Shown here one piece after another: positions 1 through 9,253 of a stretch of 64,000 nt of DNA. Below the pieces are notes generated by a model that saw only the letters and a program-made list of their open reading frames with translations, was not told the DNA's origin and did no database searches. This DNA is from Microbulbifer harenosus (GTDB lineage: Bacteria > Pseudomonadota > Gammaproteobacteria > Pseudomonadales > Cellvibrionaceae). Numbering within the stretch: the first letter of the stretch is position 1; the number at the start of each line of letters is the position of its first letter. The translations under genes were made by a program, and so were the position numbers. The stretch is taken from assembly GCF_005771435.1 (NCBI RefSeq), contig NZ_VANI01000022.1, positions 41,388 to 105,387 of the forward strand. The letters run 5' to 3'.

Positions 1-474
1 ATTCATCACCAGCTCGTACATGTTGGGCGCCTCCAGCAGTGCCGGGTCCACACGCGGCAGGAAGAAGGCGAGCCAGGCCCGGTTGACCGAAATCACGCGG
101 CCGAAGTTGTCCAGCGCAAATGCCGGCTCGGGCTCCGCGCGCGCCATGGCGTTCTGCATAGACTTATTCATCCACACCGCCAGTTCCGGGGTCTCAAACA
201 CCGATTGGTCGGCAGAGAAGCCCGCGGCAGTGAGCAGGTAGGCGCGGTCGCGGGCGCTCAGGCCGAAGCATTCCGCCAGGGCGCCGGCCACCAGTCGCGA
301 CGGCTGCGAGCGGCCGGTTTCCAGAAAACTGATATGGCGGGTGGAGACCCCGAGGTCTTCCGACAGCTGCTCCTGGGACAGACCCAAGGTCTTGCGCCAG
401 AAATGCATCAGGCGCCCAAAGGCGCTTTCACTGCGGGATTGGTCCACCAGGGACAGCGGTGTACTGGTCTTCAT
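1..474 (-). CDS. XRE-family transcriptional regulator with MmyB-like ligand domain (C-terminus cut by window edge)
   Basis: Read on the minus strand, the 158 visible residues start MKTSTPLSLVDQSRSESAFG. A helix-turn-helix of the XRE/HTH_3 type spans about residues 20-77 (LSQEQLSEDLGVSTRHISFLETGRSQPSR). From about residue 105 the sequence resembles the MmyB-like ligand-binding domain (PAFALDNFGRVISVNRAWLAFF). The family contains DNA-binding regulators that usually control an adjacent gene. The gene is divergent from rep, with a 183-bp gap. It runs off the left edge, so its target and full length are unknown. The start is the ATG at 474. Confidence 0.8.
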   Translation of the reverse strand, partial: MKTSTPLSLVDQSRSESAFGRLMHFWRKTLGLSQEQLSEDLGVSTRHISFLETGRSQPSRLVAGALAECFGLSARDRAYLLTAAGFSADQSVFETPELAVWMNKSMQNAMARAEPEPAFALDNFGRVISVNRAWLAFFLPRVDPALLEAPNMYELVMN

Positions 475-657
475 GGTTCGGCCTGCTTTTTGTTATCTGA
501 GCCTGCGCAGCAGGATTTCTCTCTGGCTGCTCGCTGGTAATTCTCTCGTCGCGTTGGTCAATATAAATCCAACCCCGGGCGCAGCCAACCCGGGGCGCGG
601 CTGATAGAATCCGCACCTTCACGTTGTTTCAGTCGCTGCCAACTCCGCTGTACCCCT

Positions 658-2691
658 ATGACCAAACTCAATCCGCGCCAGGCGGAAGCTGTCAAATACG
701 TCGATGGACCCTGCCTGGTACTGGCCGGCGCCGGTTCCGGCAAGACCAGTGTGATTACGCGCAAAATCGCCTATCTGATCGAAGAGTGCGGCTATCAGGC
801 GCGAAATATCGCGGCACTGACCTTCACCAACAAGGCCGCGCGGGAGATGAAAGAGCGCGTCGGCAAGCTGATCGTGGGCCCGGACGGCAAGAAGTCCAAG
901 GCCTCCCACGGCCTCACCGTGTCCACCTTCCACAACCTGGGCCTGAACATCCTGCGCAAGGAGCACCGCGCCGCCGGCTTCAAACCCGGCTTCTCCATTT
1001 TCGACGCCGAGGACGCCCGCGGCCTGATCAAGGAGCTGATGCTGCGCGACGGCGATCTGGACACCGACCTGCTGGACCGGGTGCAGAACCAGATCTCCAA
1101 CTGGAAGAACGACATGCTCACCCCGCGCAAGGCGCTGGAACTGGCGCAGAGTCCCGGGGAGCAGGCGATGGCGGTGGCCTACGGGCGCTACTGCGAGGCA
1201 CTCAAGGCCTACAATTCCGTCGACTTCGACGACCTGATCCTGATCCCGGTGCAGCTGTTCGAATCCGATCCGGAGCTGCTGTACCGCTGGCAGCGCAAGA
1301 TCCGCTACCTGCTGGTGGACGAGTACCAGGACACCAACAGCTCCCAGTACCTGATGGTGAAACTGCTGGTGGGCAGCCGCGGCGGCCTCACCGTGGTGGG
1401 CGACGACGACCAGTCCATCTACGCCTGGCGCGGCGCGCGCCCGGAGAACATGAGCCAGCTCAAACAGGACTACCCAAACCTGCGCCTGATCAAGCTCGAA
1501 CAGAACTACCGCTCCACCAGCCGCATCCTCAAGGTGGCCAACCACCTGATCGCCCACAACCCGCACGAATTCGACAAGGCGCTGTGGTCCGACAAGGGCC
1601 TCGGCGACGAAATCCGCGTGCTCAAGACCACCAACGAGAACGAGGAAGCGGAGCGCGTCGCCAACGAGATCTTCCTGCAGAAGGCCCGCCGCGGCGCCAA
1701 GTTTATGGACTTCGCGGTGCTGTACCGCGGCAACCATCAGGCGCGACTTATCGAAATGAAGCTGCAGGAAAACCAAATTCCGTATCAAATGTCCGGCGGC
1801 ACCAGCTTCTTCGCCCGCGCGGAGATCAAGGACGTGATGGCCTACCTGCGTCTGTTAGTAAACCCGGACGACGACAACGCCTTCCTGCGCATCATCAACA
1901 CCCCGCGCCGCCAGATCGGCACCAGCAGCCTGGAGGCACTCGGCAACTACGCCAAGGGCCGCGAGGTGTCGATGCTGCAGGCGTGTACCGAGATCGGCTT
2001 CAAGGAGCACATCACCGAGCAGGGCTACGAGCGCCTGAACCGCTTCGCCCACTGGCTGCAGGGTGTCGCCCGCAATTGCGTCGACAACAACCCGGAAACC
2101 GCCCTGCGCGAAATGCTCGACGACATCGACTACGCCGGCTGGCTGTCGCAGAACGCCAGCAGCGAGAAGGTCGCCGAGAAACGCATGGAGAACGTCTACT
2201 GGCTGCTGGACAGCCTGATGAAAACCATGGAGGGCACCGACGACGAGCTGGAGCAGGATGTGCGCCTGGAACAGGCCATCTCCAAGCTGATCCTGCGCGA
2301 TATGCTCGACCGCCAGGAGGAAGAGGAAGCCACCGACAAGGTCAGCCTGATGACCCTGCACGCGGCCAAAGGCCTGGAGTTCCCCCATGTATTCATGATC
2401 GGCATGGAGGAAAACCTGCTGCCGCACCGCAACAGCATCGAGGACGACAATATTCAGGAAGAGCGCCGCCTCACCTATGTGGGCATCACCCGCGCCCAGC
2501 GCACCCTGACCATGACCCTGGCGGGCAAGCGCAAGATGTTCGGCGAGAACCAGGACACCACCCCCAGCCGCTTCCTCGACGAACTGCCGCAGGAAGACTG
2601 CGTGTTCGAGGGATTTGGCAAGGCGACGCCGGAGCAGAACCAGGCCAAGGGGGCGGAGACGTTGGGGTCGCTGCTGAGTATGTTTGACTAA
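658..2691 (+). CDS. rep: ATP-dependent DNA helicase Rep
   Basis: This 677-residue superfamily 1A 3'-5' helicase is close to the usual length of Rep (about 670). It restarts and clears stalled replication forks. Visible motifs are Walker A GAGSGKT near residues 24-30, Walker B/motif II LLVDEYQDT, motif III GDDDQSIYAWRGA, motif IV QNYRS and motif VI RRLTYVGITRAQR. The C-terminus is short, as in Rep rather than UvrD or PcrA. It starts at ATG 658 about 180 bp from the divergent XRE gene and ends before a strong bidirectional terminator. It looks like ordinary housekeeping. Confidence 0.95.
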   Translation: MTKLNPRQAEAVKYVDGPCLVLAGAGSGKTSVITRKIAYLIEECGYQARNIAALTFTNKAAREMKERVGKLIVGPDGKKSKASHGLTVSTFHNLGLNILRKEHRAAGFKPGFSIFDAEDARGLIKELMLRDGDLDTDLLDRVQNQISNWKNDMLTPRKALELAQSPGEQAMAVAYGRYCEALKAYNSVDFDDLILIPVQLFESDPELLYRWQRKIRYLLVDEYQDTNSSQYLMVKLLVGSRGGLTVVGDDDQSIYAWRGARPENMSQLKQDYPNLRLIKLEQNYRSTSRILKVANHLIAHNPHEFDKALWSDKGLGDEIRVLKTTNENEEAERVANEIFLQKARRGAKFMDFAVLYRGNHQARLIEMKLQENQIPYQMSGGTSFFARAEIKDVMAYLRLLVNPDDDNAFLRIINTPRRQIGTSSLEALGNYAKGREVSMLQACTEIGFKEHITEQGYERLNRFAHWLQGVARNCVDNNPETALREMLDDIDYAGWLSQNASSEKVAEKRMENVYWLLDSLMKTMEGTDDELEQDVRLEQAISKLILRDMLDRQEEEEATDKVSLMTLHAAKGLEFPHVFMIGMEENLLPHRNSIEDDNIQEERRLTYVGITRAQRTLTMTLAGKRKMFGENQDTTPSRFLDELPQEDCVFEGFGKATPEQNQAKGAETLGSLLSMFD

Positions 2692-2699
2692 ACGGCAGG

Positions 2700-2890
2700 G
2701 CCGAAGGCGCCGTGAATACCTGGAGCGGCCGGAACGCTGTTTAGCACAGCCGAAGGCCGCCCGAAGGGCGAGGTGATGCGGCACACCGACCATGGATGGC
2801 CCGAGTGACTATCTCCGCCATGCCGGACTCGATCCGGCATCCAGCCCCACTGGGCACCGGCCCGCGCCGGTGTGACGGGCGAGAGAGAAA
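2700..2890. repeat. Short palindromic intergenic repeat region
   Basis: The 270-bp gap between rep and the cytochrome gene carries stacked hairpins. ATGCCGGA (2820-2827) pairs with TCCGGCAT (2833-2840), and CACCGGC (2855-2861) pairs with GCCGGTG (2866-2872). Read leftward, the block spells VTPARAGAQ...PDRVRHGG, a peptide signature that I associate with interspersed intergenic repeats in many proteobacteria, not with a real protein. I therefore treat the open frames here as spurious. The copy number in the genome cannot be seen from this window. Confidence 0.55.
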
Positions 2891-2910
2891 TCCAGCACAA
2901 TCCAGAAACA

Positions 2911-2939
2911 AAAAAGGCCGCTCACTGAGCGGCCTTTTT
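2911..2939. terminator. Bidirectional rho-independent terminator between rep and the cytochrome c5 gene
   Basis: A GC-rich stem (GGCCGCTCA paired with TGAGCGGCC) is flanked by AAAAA on the left and TTTTT on the right. It can therefore end transcripts from both convergent genes. It lies 22 bp beyond the stop codon of the cytochrome gene. Confidence 0.9.
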
Positions 2940-2961
2940 ATTCTCGACGGTAAGCGATCGC

Positions 2962-3381
2962 TTACTTGCTGTTTTCCACCATATGGTCAACGGCCGCTTT
3001 TACCTCGTCGTCGGAGCAGGTCATACACAGACCTTTCGCCGGCATCGCGTTGAAACCGTTCAGCGCGTGGGTGTAGAGCGTATCCATACCCTTGGCAATA
3101 CGCGGACCCCAGGCGCCGGCGTCGCCGAACTTGGGTGCACCCGCCGCGCCGGTCGCGTGACAGGCGGCGCAGTGGCCGCTGTATACATCAGAACCGCTGC
3201 GGGCACCGCCGGAAGAGGCCGCTGCCGCGGGCGCTGCCGCCGCACACTCATCGCCCTTCATGCAGGTCTGACCAGCAGGCGCAATGCGCTCGGCGATCTG
3301 TTCATCCACAGACTGGGCCACAGCCATGGCCGCGCCAGCCGCTACGGCCAGGGCCGCCACGAAATTCAAAACTACTCTCAT
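2962..3381 (-). CDS. Cytochrome c5 family protein
   Basis: This 139-residue periplasmic monohaem cytochrome c has a signal peptide (MRVVLNFVAALAVAAGAAMAVAQ). The haem motif is CAACH (Cys71, Cys74, His75). A C-terminal Cys pair (CMTC) is typical of the c5 class, and an axial methionine candidate lies in the FNAMPAKG segment. An Ala/Ser-rich linker joins the signal region to the haem domain. I chose ATG 3381 because GGGGGA lies just upstream and the signal peptide begins there; a longer frame reaches 3435 but adds 18 basic residues. It probably acts as a small electron carrier. Confidence 0.88.
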   Translation of the reverse strand: MRVVLNFVAALAVAAGAAMAVAQSVDEQIAERIAPAGQTCMKGDECAAAAPAAAASSGGARSGSDVYSGHCAACHATGAAGAPKFGDAGAWGPRIAKGMDTLYTHALNGFNAMPAKGLCMTCSDDEVKAAVDHMVENSK

Positions 3382-3531
3382 CCAATCCCCCTGAAGGCCC
3401 AAGCCGGCCCGTAGATTTCGGCGCAATCGCCACAAACCTCTGTCAAACAGCCGCGCATTATAAGCATAGCGCCGGCCCCTGCGAAGGCCTGTGCCACATC
3501 CGCTTGCCCCGGTGGGGGGAAATCGGGCAAG

Positions 3532-4647
3532 TCAGTGGGCGTTTGCGGCGTAGGGCATCTGGTCCCGATAGGTATCCCAGTCGTTCACCAGGGTATCCAC
3601 CACGCGGCTGCCCACGCGGTAGGCGCTCTCCAGTGACAGCTGCAGGCCGGCGTAGTCCTCGCCCTCGCTGAGCAGGCTTTCCGCTGCGGTCATTCCCGGG
3701 TGCGGCACGGTAAAGTTGCTGGCGGTGCGCAGGACCATCAGGCGGTTGTAGTCCGCCCTGCCGGCGCGGTCGAGGTAGGCCAGGGATTGAGCGGTGCCGG
3801 TGTCCTCCATCGCCGAGGAAACAAAGCTGCCCTGCCCCTCGCTCCAGTAGTCCACCCACTGGTTCGCCCAGCGGTTCAGGTGGTCACCGTGCCAGAAAGT
3901 CATACCCGCCAGATTGTCGCCCTTCAGCACAAACGGTTTGCGCTGCGCGTTGGGGAAGTCGGTGAGCTTTTTGCGATTCTCGGCGATGGTCTCGTCATCC
4001 CCCAGATCGATATCCTTGGTAAGCTGAAATGCCCATTCGGTCAGCTGGCCGTTGATGCGGAACACCTCCCCCTGATTCGGCGGGCGTTTCTCCGGGTAGG
4101 GGCCCTTGCTGAACAGTGGAAAAATGCCGGTGGACCAGTCTTCCGGCAGTTCGCGACTGTCGATTTCGTGCATCAGATCGCCGTCCACCAGCCACTCCGC
4201 CCAGGCAGCGGAACCAATAGAGGCATCCGCCGGATCGAAACCGGAGATACCGGCCACCAGCCAATAGGCCTTGCGGAGATCAAAGCGCGGATCCAGGCCC
4301 AGCGCCATCACCGCCGAGGAGGATTTATTGGTACCCATGCCGGTCACCATACCCAGCACGCCGGTTTCCGGATTCAGGAACAGGTCGTGGTGGGATTGCG
4401 GGAACGGAAAGCGCTGACTCAACTTCTGGCGCTCCTTCCAGAGCTGGAATTCGCCGGCGGTATCCCCCTCGTCTTCACCGATTTCAAACATGTTCACCAC
4501 CACGACTTTCACCGGAATCGGCAAAGACGATTGGCTACTCTGGTTTTCCGCGGGCGTTTCGGCCTTTTTTTCACAGCCTGCCAACACCAGCAGCGAAAAC
4601 AGTGCAGAGGACAGCGTTCGTTTACAGAGCGAATGTTTCAACATCAT
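3532..4647 (-). CDS. Purine nucleoside permease/phosphorylase-like (NUP family) lipoprotein
   Basis: This 371-residue protein has a lipoprotein signal whose lipobox LAGC ends at Cys25. The rest matches the NUP family (purine nucleoside permease, PF06516), with VVVVNMFEIGEDEGDTAGEF near the start, GMGTNKSSSAVMALGLDPRFDL and AGISGFDP. The family was named for fungal nucleoside uptake but resembles nucleoside phosphorylases. A lipid anchor fits a periplasmic or outer-membrane enzyme or binding role better than a membrane pore, since no transmembrane series is visible. It lies 27 bp downstream of a secreted adenosine deaminase and behind a TonB receptor, so a role in using external purine nucleosides is likely. 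Confidence 0.8.
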   Translation of the reverse strand: MMLKHSLCKRTLSSALFSLLVLAGCEKKAETPAENQSSQSSLPIPVKVVVVNMFEIGEDEGDTAGEFQLWKERQKLSQRFPFPQSHHDLFLNPETGVLGMVTGMGTNKSSSAVMALGLDPRFDLRKAYWLVAGISGFDPADASIGSAAWAEWLVDGDLMHEIDSRELPEDWSTGIFPLFSKGPYPEKRPPNQGEVFRINGQLTEWAFQLTKDIDLGDDETIAENRKKLTDFPNAQRKPFVLKGDNLAGMTFWHGDHLNRWANQWVDYWSEGQGSFVSSAMEDTGTAQSLAYLDRAGRADYNRLMVLRTASNFTVPHPGMTAAESLLSEGEDYAGLQLSLESAYRVGSRVVDTLVNDWDTYRDQMPYAANAH

Positions 4648-4674
4648 TTTTCTCTCGGGTTCTCGTCAATAATT

Positions 4675-6150
4675 TCAATTGGCGGCCATGACCGGTGTGG
4701 AGAATTCACAGAGCTTGTAGTGCTTGCAGATAAAGCCGTGACTGCGCGGTACCACGTCATCGAGTGCTGCGGAGCCGTGGCGCTGGAAGCGCTTCTTGAA
4801 CTGTTCCAGCCGAGTCTCATAGTCCTGTAACAGTGCGCGCTTGGTTTCGTCGTCGGCAAAACTGTGTTGCAGGGAGTTGCGGGCCAGGGAGGTCAATTCC
4901 TCCCACGACAGGTTGAACTCTTTGACGGCAACAAAATATTCATCGGTCATATTGGAATCCCACATGCCGCGGTCATCGGTGGACAGCGCCACCGGAATGC
5001 CCATGCGCAGGTATTCCGGGAAGGGGTGCTGGCTGTAGTCATCCACATAGTCCAGCAGCAGGTTACTGATCAGGTTGATCTCCACCAGATAGTCGCTGTT
5101 GCGCATCAGCAGCATGGTGTCCGGGTCGCTAATCAGGTTTACCCCATGGCCGATCCGCGAAGCGCCCAACAACAGCGTATCGCGCACATGGTGATTGGGT
5201 TCATCCACTTCGCCGGCGTGAATCGCCAGCGGGATGCCCGGAATATCCCGGCGCAACTTGCGCAGGGTGGGCAGGAAACGCAGCGGGTAGCCTTTGTCGT
5301 TGTCCTCGCGGCCGACCATGTTGATTCCCACAAACAGGTCGCGATTTTTATTCACAAAGCGGTAAATCCATTCCAGGTCTTCCTCGGCGTTGCCGATAAA
5401 TCGCAACAGGTAATACTGCATGCGCGCAGTCACGCCGGTGGCTACGGCATCGGACTGCGCCAGCCGTTTGCGGAAAATATCCGCCACCTCGTCCGGGGTA
5501 AACGCGCTGCCGTCGGGGCGGGTATAAAAGCGGGTCCCTTCCATGGTCTCGAGATAGCTGAGACCCTCGCGGGCGAAGGCCTGCATATTTTTCACCAGCA
5601 TCTCGGCATTGATGTACGGGTTGCGGCCGAGATCGTTGAGGCGCTGCCAGTGGGTCTGGAAAAATTCCTCGCGTCCCTCGTGCTTTTTATCCAGGCGCAG
5701 ACTGTTCATCCAGGCAGTTTTTTCCCCTGGATCCAGCGCGTCGATTTTTTTGTACTCGCCTTTTTCGCAATCGGAAAGTGCTTGATAACTGGAGGCCTGC
5801 AGATTGCGGAAATACATAAGATAGGGGGCCATGCCGAACATGTCGTGGCCGTAGCCGGCGCAGTTGTCGATGCGCACGCGGGTGTAGTATTCGTAGCCGC
5901 CGTTCAGTTTTTTATTGGTGGCCAGCTGGTACCACCATTCGCTGAAGTTGGAGCCGGTCAGGTGATTGTGCAGGTCTCCACCCTTCGGCAATGCGTAGAG
6001 AAAACGGTAGAGATCGCGGTCGTCGGCGGAGGCCTTGAACGCCTCGAACCATTGTTCAGCCGCGCCGGCGGATGGACTCACAATGCCCGCCAGCAGGCTC
6101 GCGCAGATACCCAGTGTGCGGAAGATGGCAGGCTTGAATCGCTTGGCCAT
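4675..6150 (-). CDS. Secreted adenosine deaminase
   Basis: This 491-residue metal-dependent amidohydrolase of the adenosine/AMP deaminase family has an N-terminal signal peptide ending near ASLLAGIVSPSAGA. Metal and active-site motifs are HNHLTG (His61, His63), HAGEVDEP, SRIGHGVNL and STDDRGMW. The long form with an N-terminal extension resembles secreted ADGF/CECR1-type enzymes more than the short cytosolic Add (about 330 residues). It would convert adenosine to inosine outside the cytoplasm. It forms an apparent leftward operon with the TonB receptor (94 bp upstream) and the NUP lipoprotein (27 bp downstream). Confidence 0.85.
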   Translation of the reverse strand: MAKRFKPAIFRTLGICASLLAGIVSPSAGAAEQWFEAFKASADDRDLYRFLYALPKGGDLHNHLTGSNFSEWWYQLATNKKLNGGYEYYTRVRIDNCAGYGHDMFGMAPYLMYFRNLQASSYQALSDCEKGEYKKIDALDPGEKTAWMNSLRLDKKHEGREEFFQTHWQRLNDLGRNPYINAEMLVKNMQAFAREGLSYLETMEGTRFYTRPDGSAFTPDEVADIFRKRLAQSDAVATGVTARMQYYLLRFIGNAEEDLEWIYRFVNKNRDLFVGINMVGREDNDKGYPLRFLPTLRKLRRDIPGIPLAIHAGEVDEPNHHVRDTLLLGASRIGHGVNLISDPDTMLLMRNSDYLVEINLISNLLLDYVDDYSQHPFPEYLRMGIPVALSTDDRGMWDSNMTDEYFVAVKEFNLSWEELTSLARNSLQHSFADDETKRALLQDYETRLEQFKKRFQRHGSAALDDVVPRSHGFICKHYKLCEFSTPVMAAN

Positions 6151-6244
6151 GGTAACGATAAAACTCCAGCTGCAGAAACAGGATTAACCCGGAAAACACG
6201 CCCAGAAAAGAGTGTACCGGGTGAATGTGGCAATTGAATGCGAA

Positions 6245-8470
6245 TCAGAAATTCTTGCGGAATTCCACCCCGAGGACACGCGGGTCGTTGACGAAGCCGG
6301 TCAGATTATTGAAATCGATCTGACCCTTGATGTTTTCCTCGTCGGTAATGTTGCGCCCGAACAACGCCATCTCGTAATCGCCGACAAAGCTGGTGTACCC
6401 CAGGCGCAGCCCTCCCTCAAACTGGTTGTCAATGGTGTACTCCTCGGCGGTATACAGCGCCAGGTGAGTTTCCCCCTGATAGGCCCAGTCGGTGAACAGA
6501 AATATTTCACCTTCGCTGCCCACCGGCAGGCTGTAGCGCAGGGTAAAATTGAACACGCTCTCCGGCGCGGACTGGAAAGGATTGCCGTCGATCATGGCGA
6601 GGCCGTCAACCGGCACCGGATCGGTAACGGTACACTGGCCGGACCCACAGTAGGCTGTGGTAAGGCCGGCATCCTGGATTTCGGTATCCGCGAAGCCGGC
6701 ACCGGCGGTAAGCAGCAGATTGTCCGTCGCCACCCACTCCAGATCTACCTCAAAGCCCTTGCCCACGCCCTTGTTCGCATTCAGCAGACGATTGAAGTTG
6801 CCGCCGCCACCAACGGCGGTCAACTGGATATCGTCAATCTGGTAGTAAAACACCGCGACATTGAGGCGCAGAGTATCTTCCAGCAGGTCCGCCTTGTAAC
6901 CCACTTCAAAGGACGTGATGGTTTCCGAGTCGGCGATGGATGGGCTGCCCTCGAAAGCCACATCGCGTGCCTGGATGGACTGGGCGCGGAAGCCTTCCGC
7001 GATACGGCCATAGACACTGGATTCGTCATTGAGAACATAGTTCAGGCTGGCCTCCCAGCTCAGCTGGCCATCGTCGATCTCCACCGGCTCGTAGTCCTGG
7101 ATACTGGCGGCATCGATGACCAGGGCAAACCCGTCGACGTTCTGCTCACCGACCACCAGCGACTTTTCGTCGTAGGTGTAGCGCAGGCCCAGGGTGCCGG
7201 TGAGCGCATCGCTGAAATCGTAGGAGGTCTGGCCGAACAGCGCCCAGGAGGTGTTGCCGTGACGGACGGTGGTAGCGCCGTAGAAACCATCGATGCTGGT
7301 CACATCCAGGTCGGAGTCGTAATAGAAACCACCCAGCTGCCACCGCAGCGGATCATTGGTATTGCTGGCGAGACGAATTTCCTGAGTGAGCTGGGAGACA
7401 TCCGCCCGGTCTTCGGTAACCGCATCAAACGGAATAAAGCCGGGGCCGTCGCCTGCCACACCGCCGTCGATATCGCCTTTGCTGGAGCCGTCGGCACGCT
7501 CGTAGGCGGAGATACTGGTCAGCAGCACGTCGCCCAGGTCCCACTCCAGCTTCAGGGAGGAGCCGGCGCTTTGGTATTTCTGCGGGTTGTTGTCGCCGCT
7601 GTCGAAGTACACCGAATCGCGGTCGAAATTTTCGTTGAGTTCACCCTGGGCACCCTGTTCATAGATATTTGCGCGGAATACGCTGGCGGTGCCGTCGAGA
7701 TCGCGCTGGTGCACATTCAGCAGCGCGGAGAAGTTGTCCGCCGGGGTCCACAGCAACTGCCCACGCGCAGCCAGTTCGGTAAAGCCGCCCATCGCATCGT
7801 CTTCACCGGTGTAGCTGTTATCGATCCAGTCGCCGCGCTCCTGCCGCAGTACCGAGATACGCCCTGCCAGTTTGTCTTCCACCAGCGCGCCGCCAAAGGC
7901 GCCCTCGATATTCGCGGTGCCCAGTTCCCCTGCCGCCACTTTCATATAGCCGTCGCCTTCCCAGGTGGGCCTGCGGCTATCGAACTTGATCACACCAGCG
8001 GTGGTATTGCGGCCGAACAGCGTACCCTGGGGACCGCGCACCACCTCCACCTGCTCTACATCGAAAATCGGGAAACTTTTCAGCACCACGTTTTCCTGCA
8101 CCACGTCATCGAAGATGATCGAAACCGGTTGTGACGCGGCGAGATCGAAATCCGCGTTGCCCAGCCCGCGAATATAGAACCGTGGCGCGGCGCGGCCGTT
8201 GGAAGACTCGGCATAGAGATTCGGCACCAGCGCCGCCAGCGCGAGAATGTCGTCGCCCGCGGTAAACATGCTGTCAAAGCGCTCCCCGGACAGGGCGGCG
8301 ACGGAAATCGGCACCTCCTGCAACCCCTCGACGCGGCGCTGGGCCGTCACGGTGACTTCTTCCAGTACCGCCGCTTTGCGTCTTGCCTCACCCTCGGCAG
8401 CGATGGCCACAGCGGGCAGGTTTGCGGCAATGGCGGTTGCGATAAGGGTGTGAGTGAAGGCCTTGCTCAT
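6245..8470 (-). CDS. TonB-dependent outer-membrane receptor (probable purine nucleoside locus)
   Basis: This 741-residue protein has a signal peptide, a TonB-box-like EEVTVTAQRR near residues 37-46, a plug domain (VPNLYAESSNGRAAPRFYIRGLG...VEQVEVVRGPQGTLFGRNTTAGVIKF) and a long beta-barrel ending in F. It would import a ligand across the outer membrane using TonB energy. It is the first gene of the run with adenosine deaminase and the NUP lipoprotein, so nucleosides or nucleic-acid fragments are a reasonable ligand guess. The barrel sequence alone does not prove that. Confidence 0.9.
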   Translation of the reverse strand: MSKAFTHTLIATAIAANLPAVAIAAEGEARRKAAVLEEVTVTAQRRVEGLQEVPISVAALSGERFDSMFTAGDDILALAALVPNLYAESSNGRAAPRFYIRGLGNADFDLAASQPVSIIFDDVVQENVVLKSFPIFDVEQVEVVRGPQGTLFGRNTTAGVIKFDSRRPTWEGDGYMKVAAGELGTANIEGAFGGALVEDKLAGRISVLRQERGDWIDNSYTGEDDAMGGFTELAARGQLLWTPADNFSALLNVHQRDLDGTASVFRANIYEQGAQGELNENFDRDSVYFDSGDNNPQKYQSAGSSLKLEWDLGDVLLTSISAYERADGSSKGDIDGGVAGDGPGFIPFDAVTEDRADVSQLTQEIRLASNTNDPLRWQLGGFYYDSDLDVTSIDGFYGATTVRHGNTSWALFGQTSYDFSDALTGTLGLRYTYDEKSLVVGEQNVDGFALVIDAASIQDYEPVEIDDGQLSWEASLNYVLNDESSVYGRIAEGFRAQSIQARDVAFEGSPSIADSETITSFEVGYKADLLEDTLRLNVAVFYYQIDDIQLTAVGGGGNFNRLLNANKGVGKGFEVDLEWVATDNLLLTAGAGFADTEIQDAGLTTAYCGSGQCTVTDPVPVDGLAMIDGNPFQSAPESVFNFTLRYSLPVGSEGEIFLFTDWAYQGETHLALYTAEEYTIDNQFEGGLRLGYTSFVGDYEMALFGRNITDEENIKGQIDFNNLTGFVNDPRVLGVEFRKNF

Positions 8471-9040
8471 TTGTCAGATTCCTTAGCACCGCACCCGCGG
8501 CTGACAGGTCTGCCGGCCAGTGGTCTTCGGTGGTCGTTATGGTTGCTGGTGTGTTTCCGTAAATCCTTGCACCATAAAGAGCAACGACCGTGCCAATCAT
8601 TAACCGTCCGGTCAGGTTTTTCTCAGGAATCCTGACCGCCCATTTGCCTGCCGCAACCACACAGGATCACCCCGATTGCAATTTCACTGACATGTGCGAT
8701 GGTGATTTCATCATTTTCGCGGCGGTTGCTGGTCAACAGCACCACTATCTGGCCGCGCCTTGGGTTTCCGCACCGTTTTAACTCAAAGATATTGCCCGTT
8801 CCGGGGTGCCCTCTATTTGTGCGGCTAAAATCCACTCCGGTACTGTCCTCCTGGCGCAGCAACAGGCCGCGCCGCCCGCAGTTCAGCCCCGAGCAGACCC
8901 CAAACGCCTCCACACGCGACGGCTAACCCCGCGACAGATGACGCCCGACTTGCGACGTATTCGACACTCCGCCGCCGGCACTCCGATCATCCCGCCACCT
9001 CCCACAAACAGCCGGATGGCCGGACACTGAAATCCGGCCT
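8471..9040. other. Intergenic stretch with no convincing gene
   Basis: This gap of about 570 bp lies between the TonB receptor start and the tRNA promoter. It contains an inverted repeat, CGGTCAGG (8609-8616) with CCTGACCG (8631-8638), about 140 bp upstream of the receptor start, which could be a regulatory site. A 96-codon leftward frame (8623-8913) has no recognisable domain and no good ribosome site. I see nothing else that I can support. Confidence 0.5.
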
Positions 9041-9068
9041 TTGCCCCGCCCCCCGGCTTCTGTATAAT
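9041..9068 (+). promoter_or_regulatory. Sigma70-type promoter of tRNA-Arg
   Basis: A TTGCCC -35 (9041-9046) and a perfect TATAAT -10 (9063-9068) are separated by 16 bp. They are followed by a GC-rich discriminator, as is usual for growth-rate-controlled tRNA genes. The mature tRNA starts 35 bp downstream. Confidence 0.8.
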
Positions 9069-9102
9069 CCGCGTCCGCGCTGGCTGTCCCGCCGCGCGTT
9101 TT

Positions 9103-9179
9103 CCGCCCGTAGCTCAGCTGGATAGAGCGTTGCCCTCCGGAGGCAAAGGTCAGAGGTTCGAATCCTCTCGGGCGGGCCA
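9103..9179 (+). tRNA. tRNA-Arg (anticodon CCG)
   Basis: The 77-nt cloverleaf has an acceptor stem CCGCCCG paired with CGGGCGG, discriminator G and an encoded CCA. The D arm is AGCTCAGCTGGATAGAGC. The anticodon stem TTGCC/GGCAA encloses loop CTCCGGA, giving anticodon CCG. The T arm is AGAGG/CCTCT with loop TTCGAAT. It reads the arginine codon CGG. Confidence 0.96.
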
Positions 9180-9180
9180 T

Positions 9181-9217
9181 ATATAAAAAGGCCACCCAAC
9201 GGGTGGCCTTTTTATAT
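9181..9217. terminator. Terminator of the tRNA-Arg transcript
   Basis: A perfect palindrome directly follows the CCA end. The core GGCCACCC/GGGTGGCC with an AAC loop is flanked by AAAAA and TTTTT and extends into ATAT on both sides. Confidence 0.9.
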
Positions 9218-9253
9218 ATCGTCCCTTGTCCGCGGGTTTCGACCAAATCCCAG

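Noticed and set aside
619..1788. Long open frame (389 codons) antisense to rep
   Set aside because: It is a GC-bias shadow of rep; its sequence is low-complexity (V/L/H/Q-rich) and matches no family.
8623..8913. 96-codon leftward frame in the gap upstream of the purine TonB receptor
   Set aside because: No recognisable domain, no ribosome site and no operon partner; could be a decayed gene but I cannot support it.
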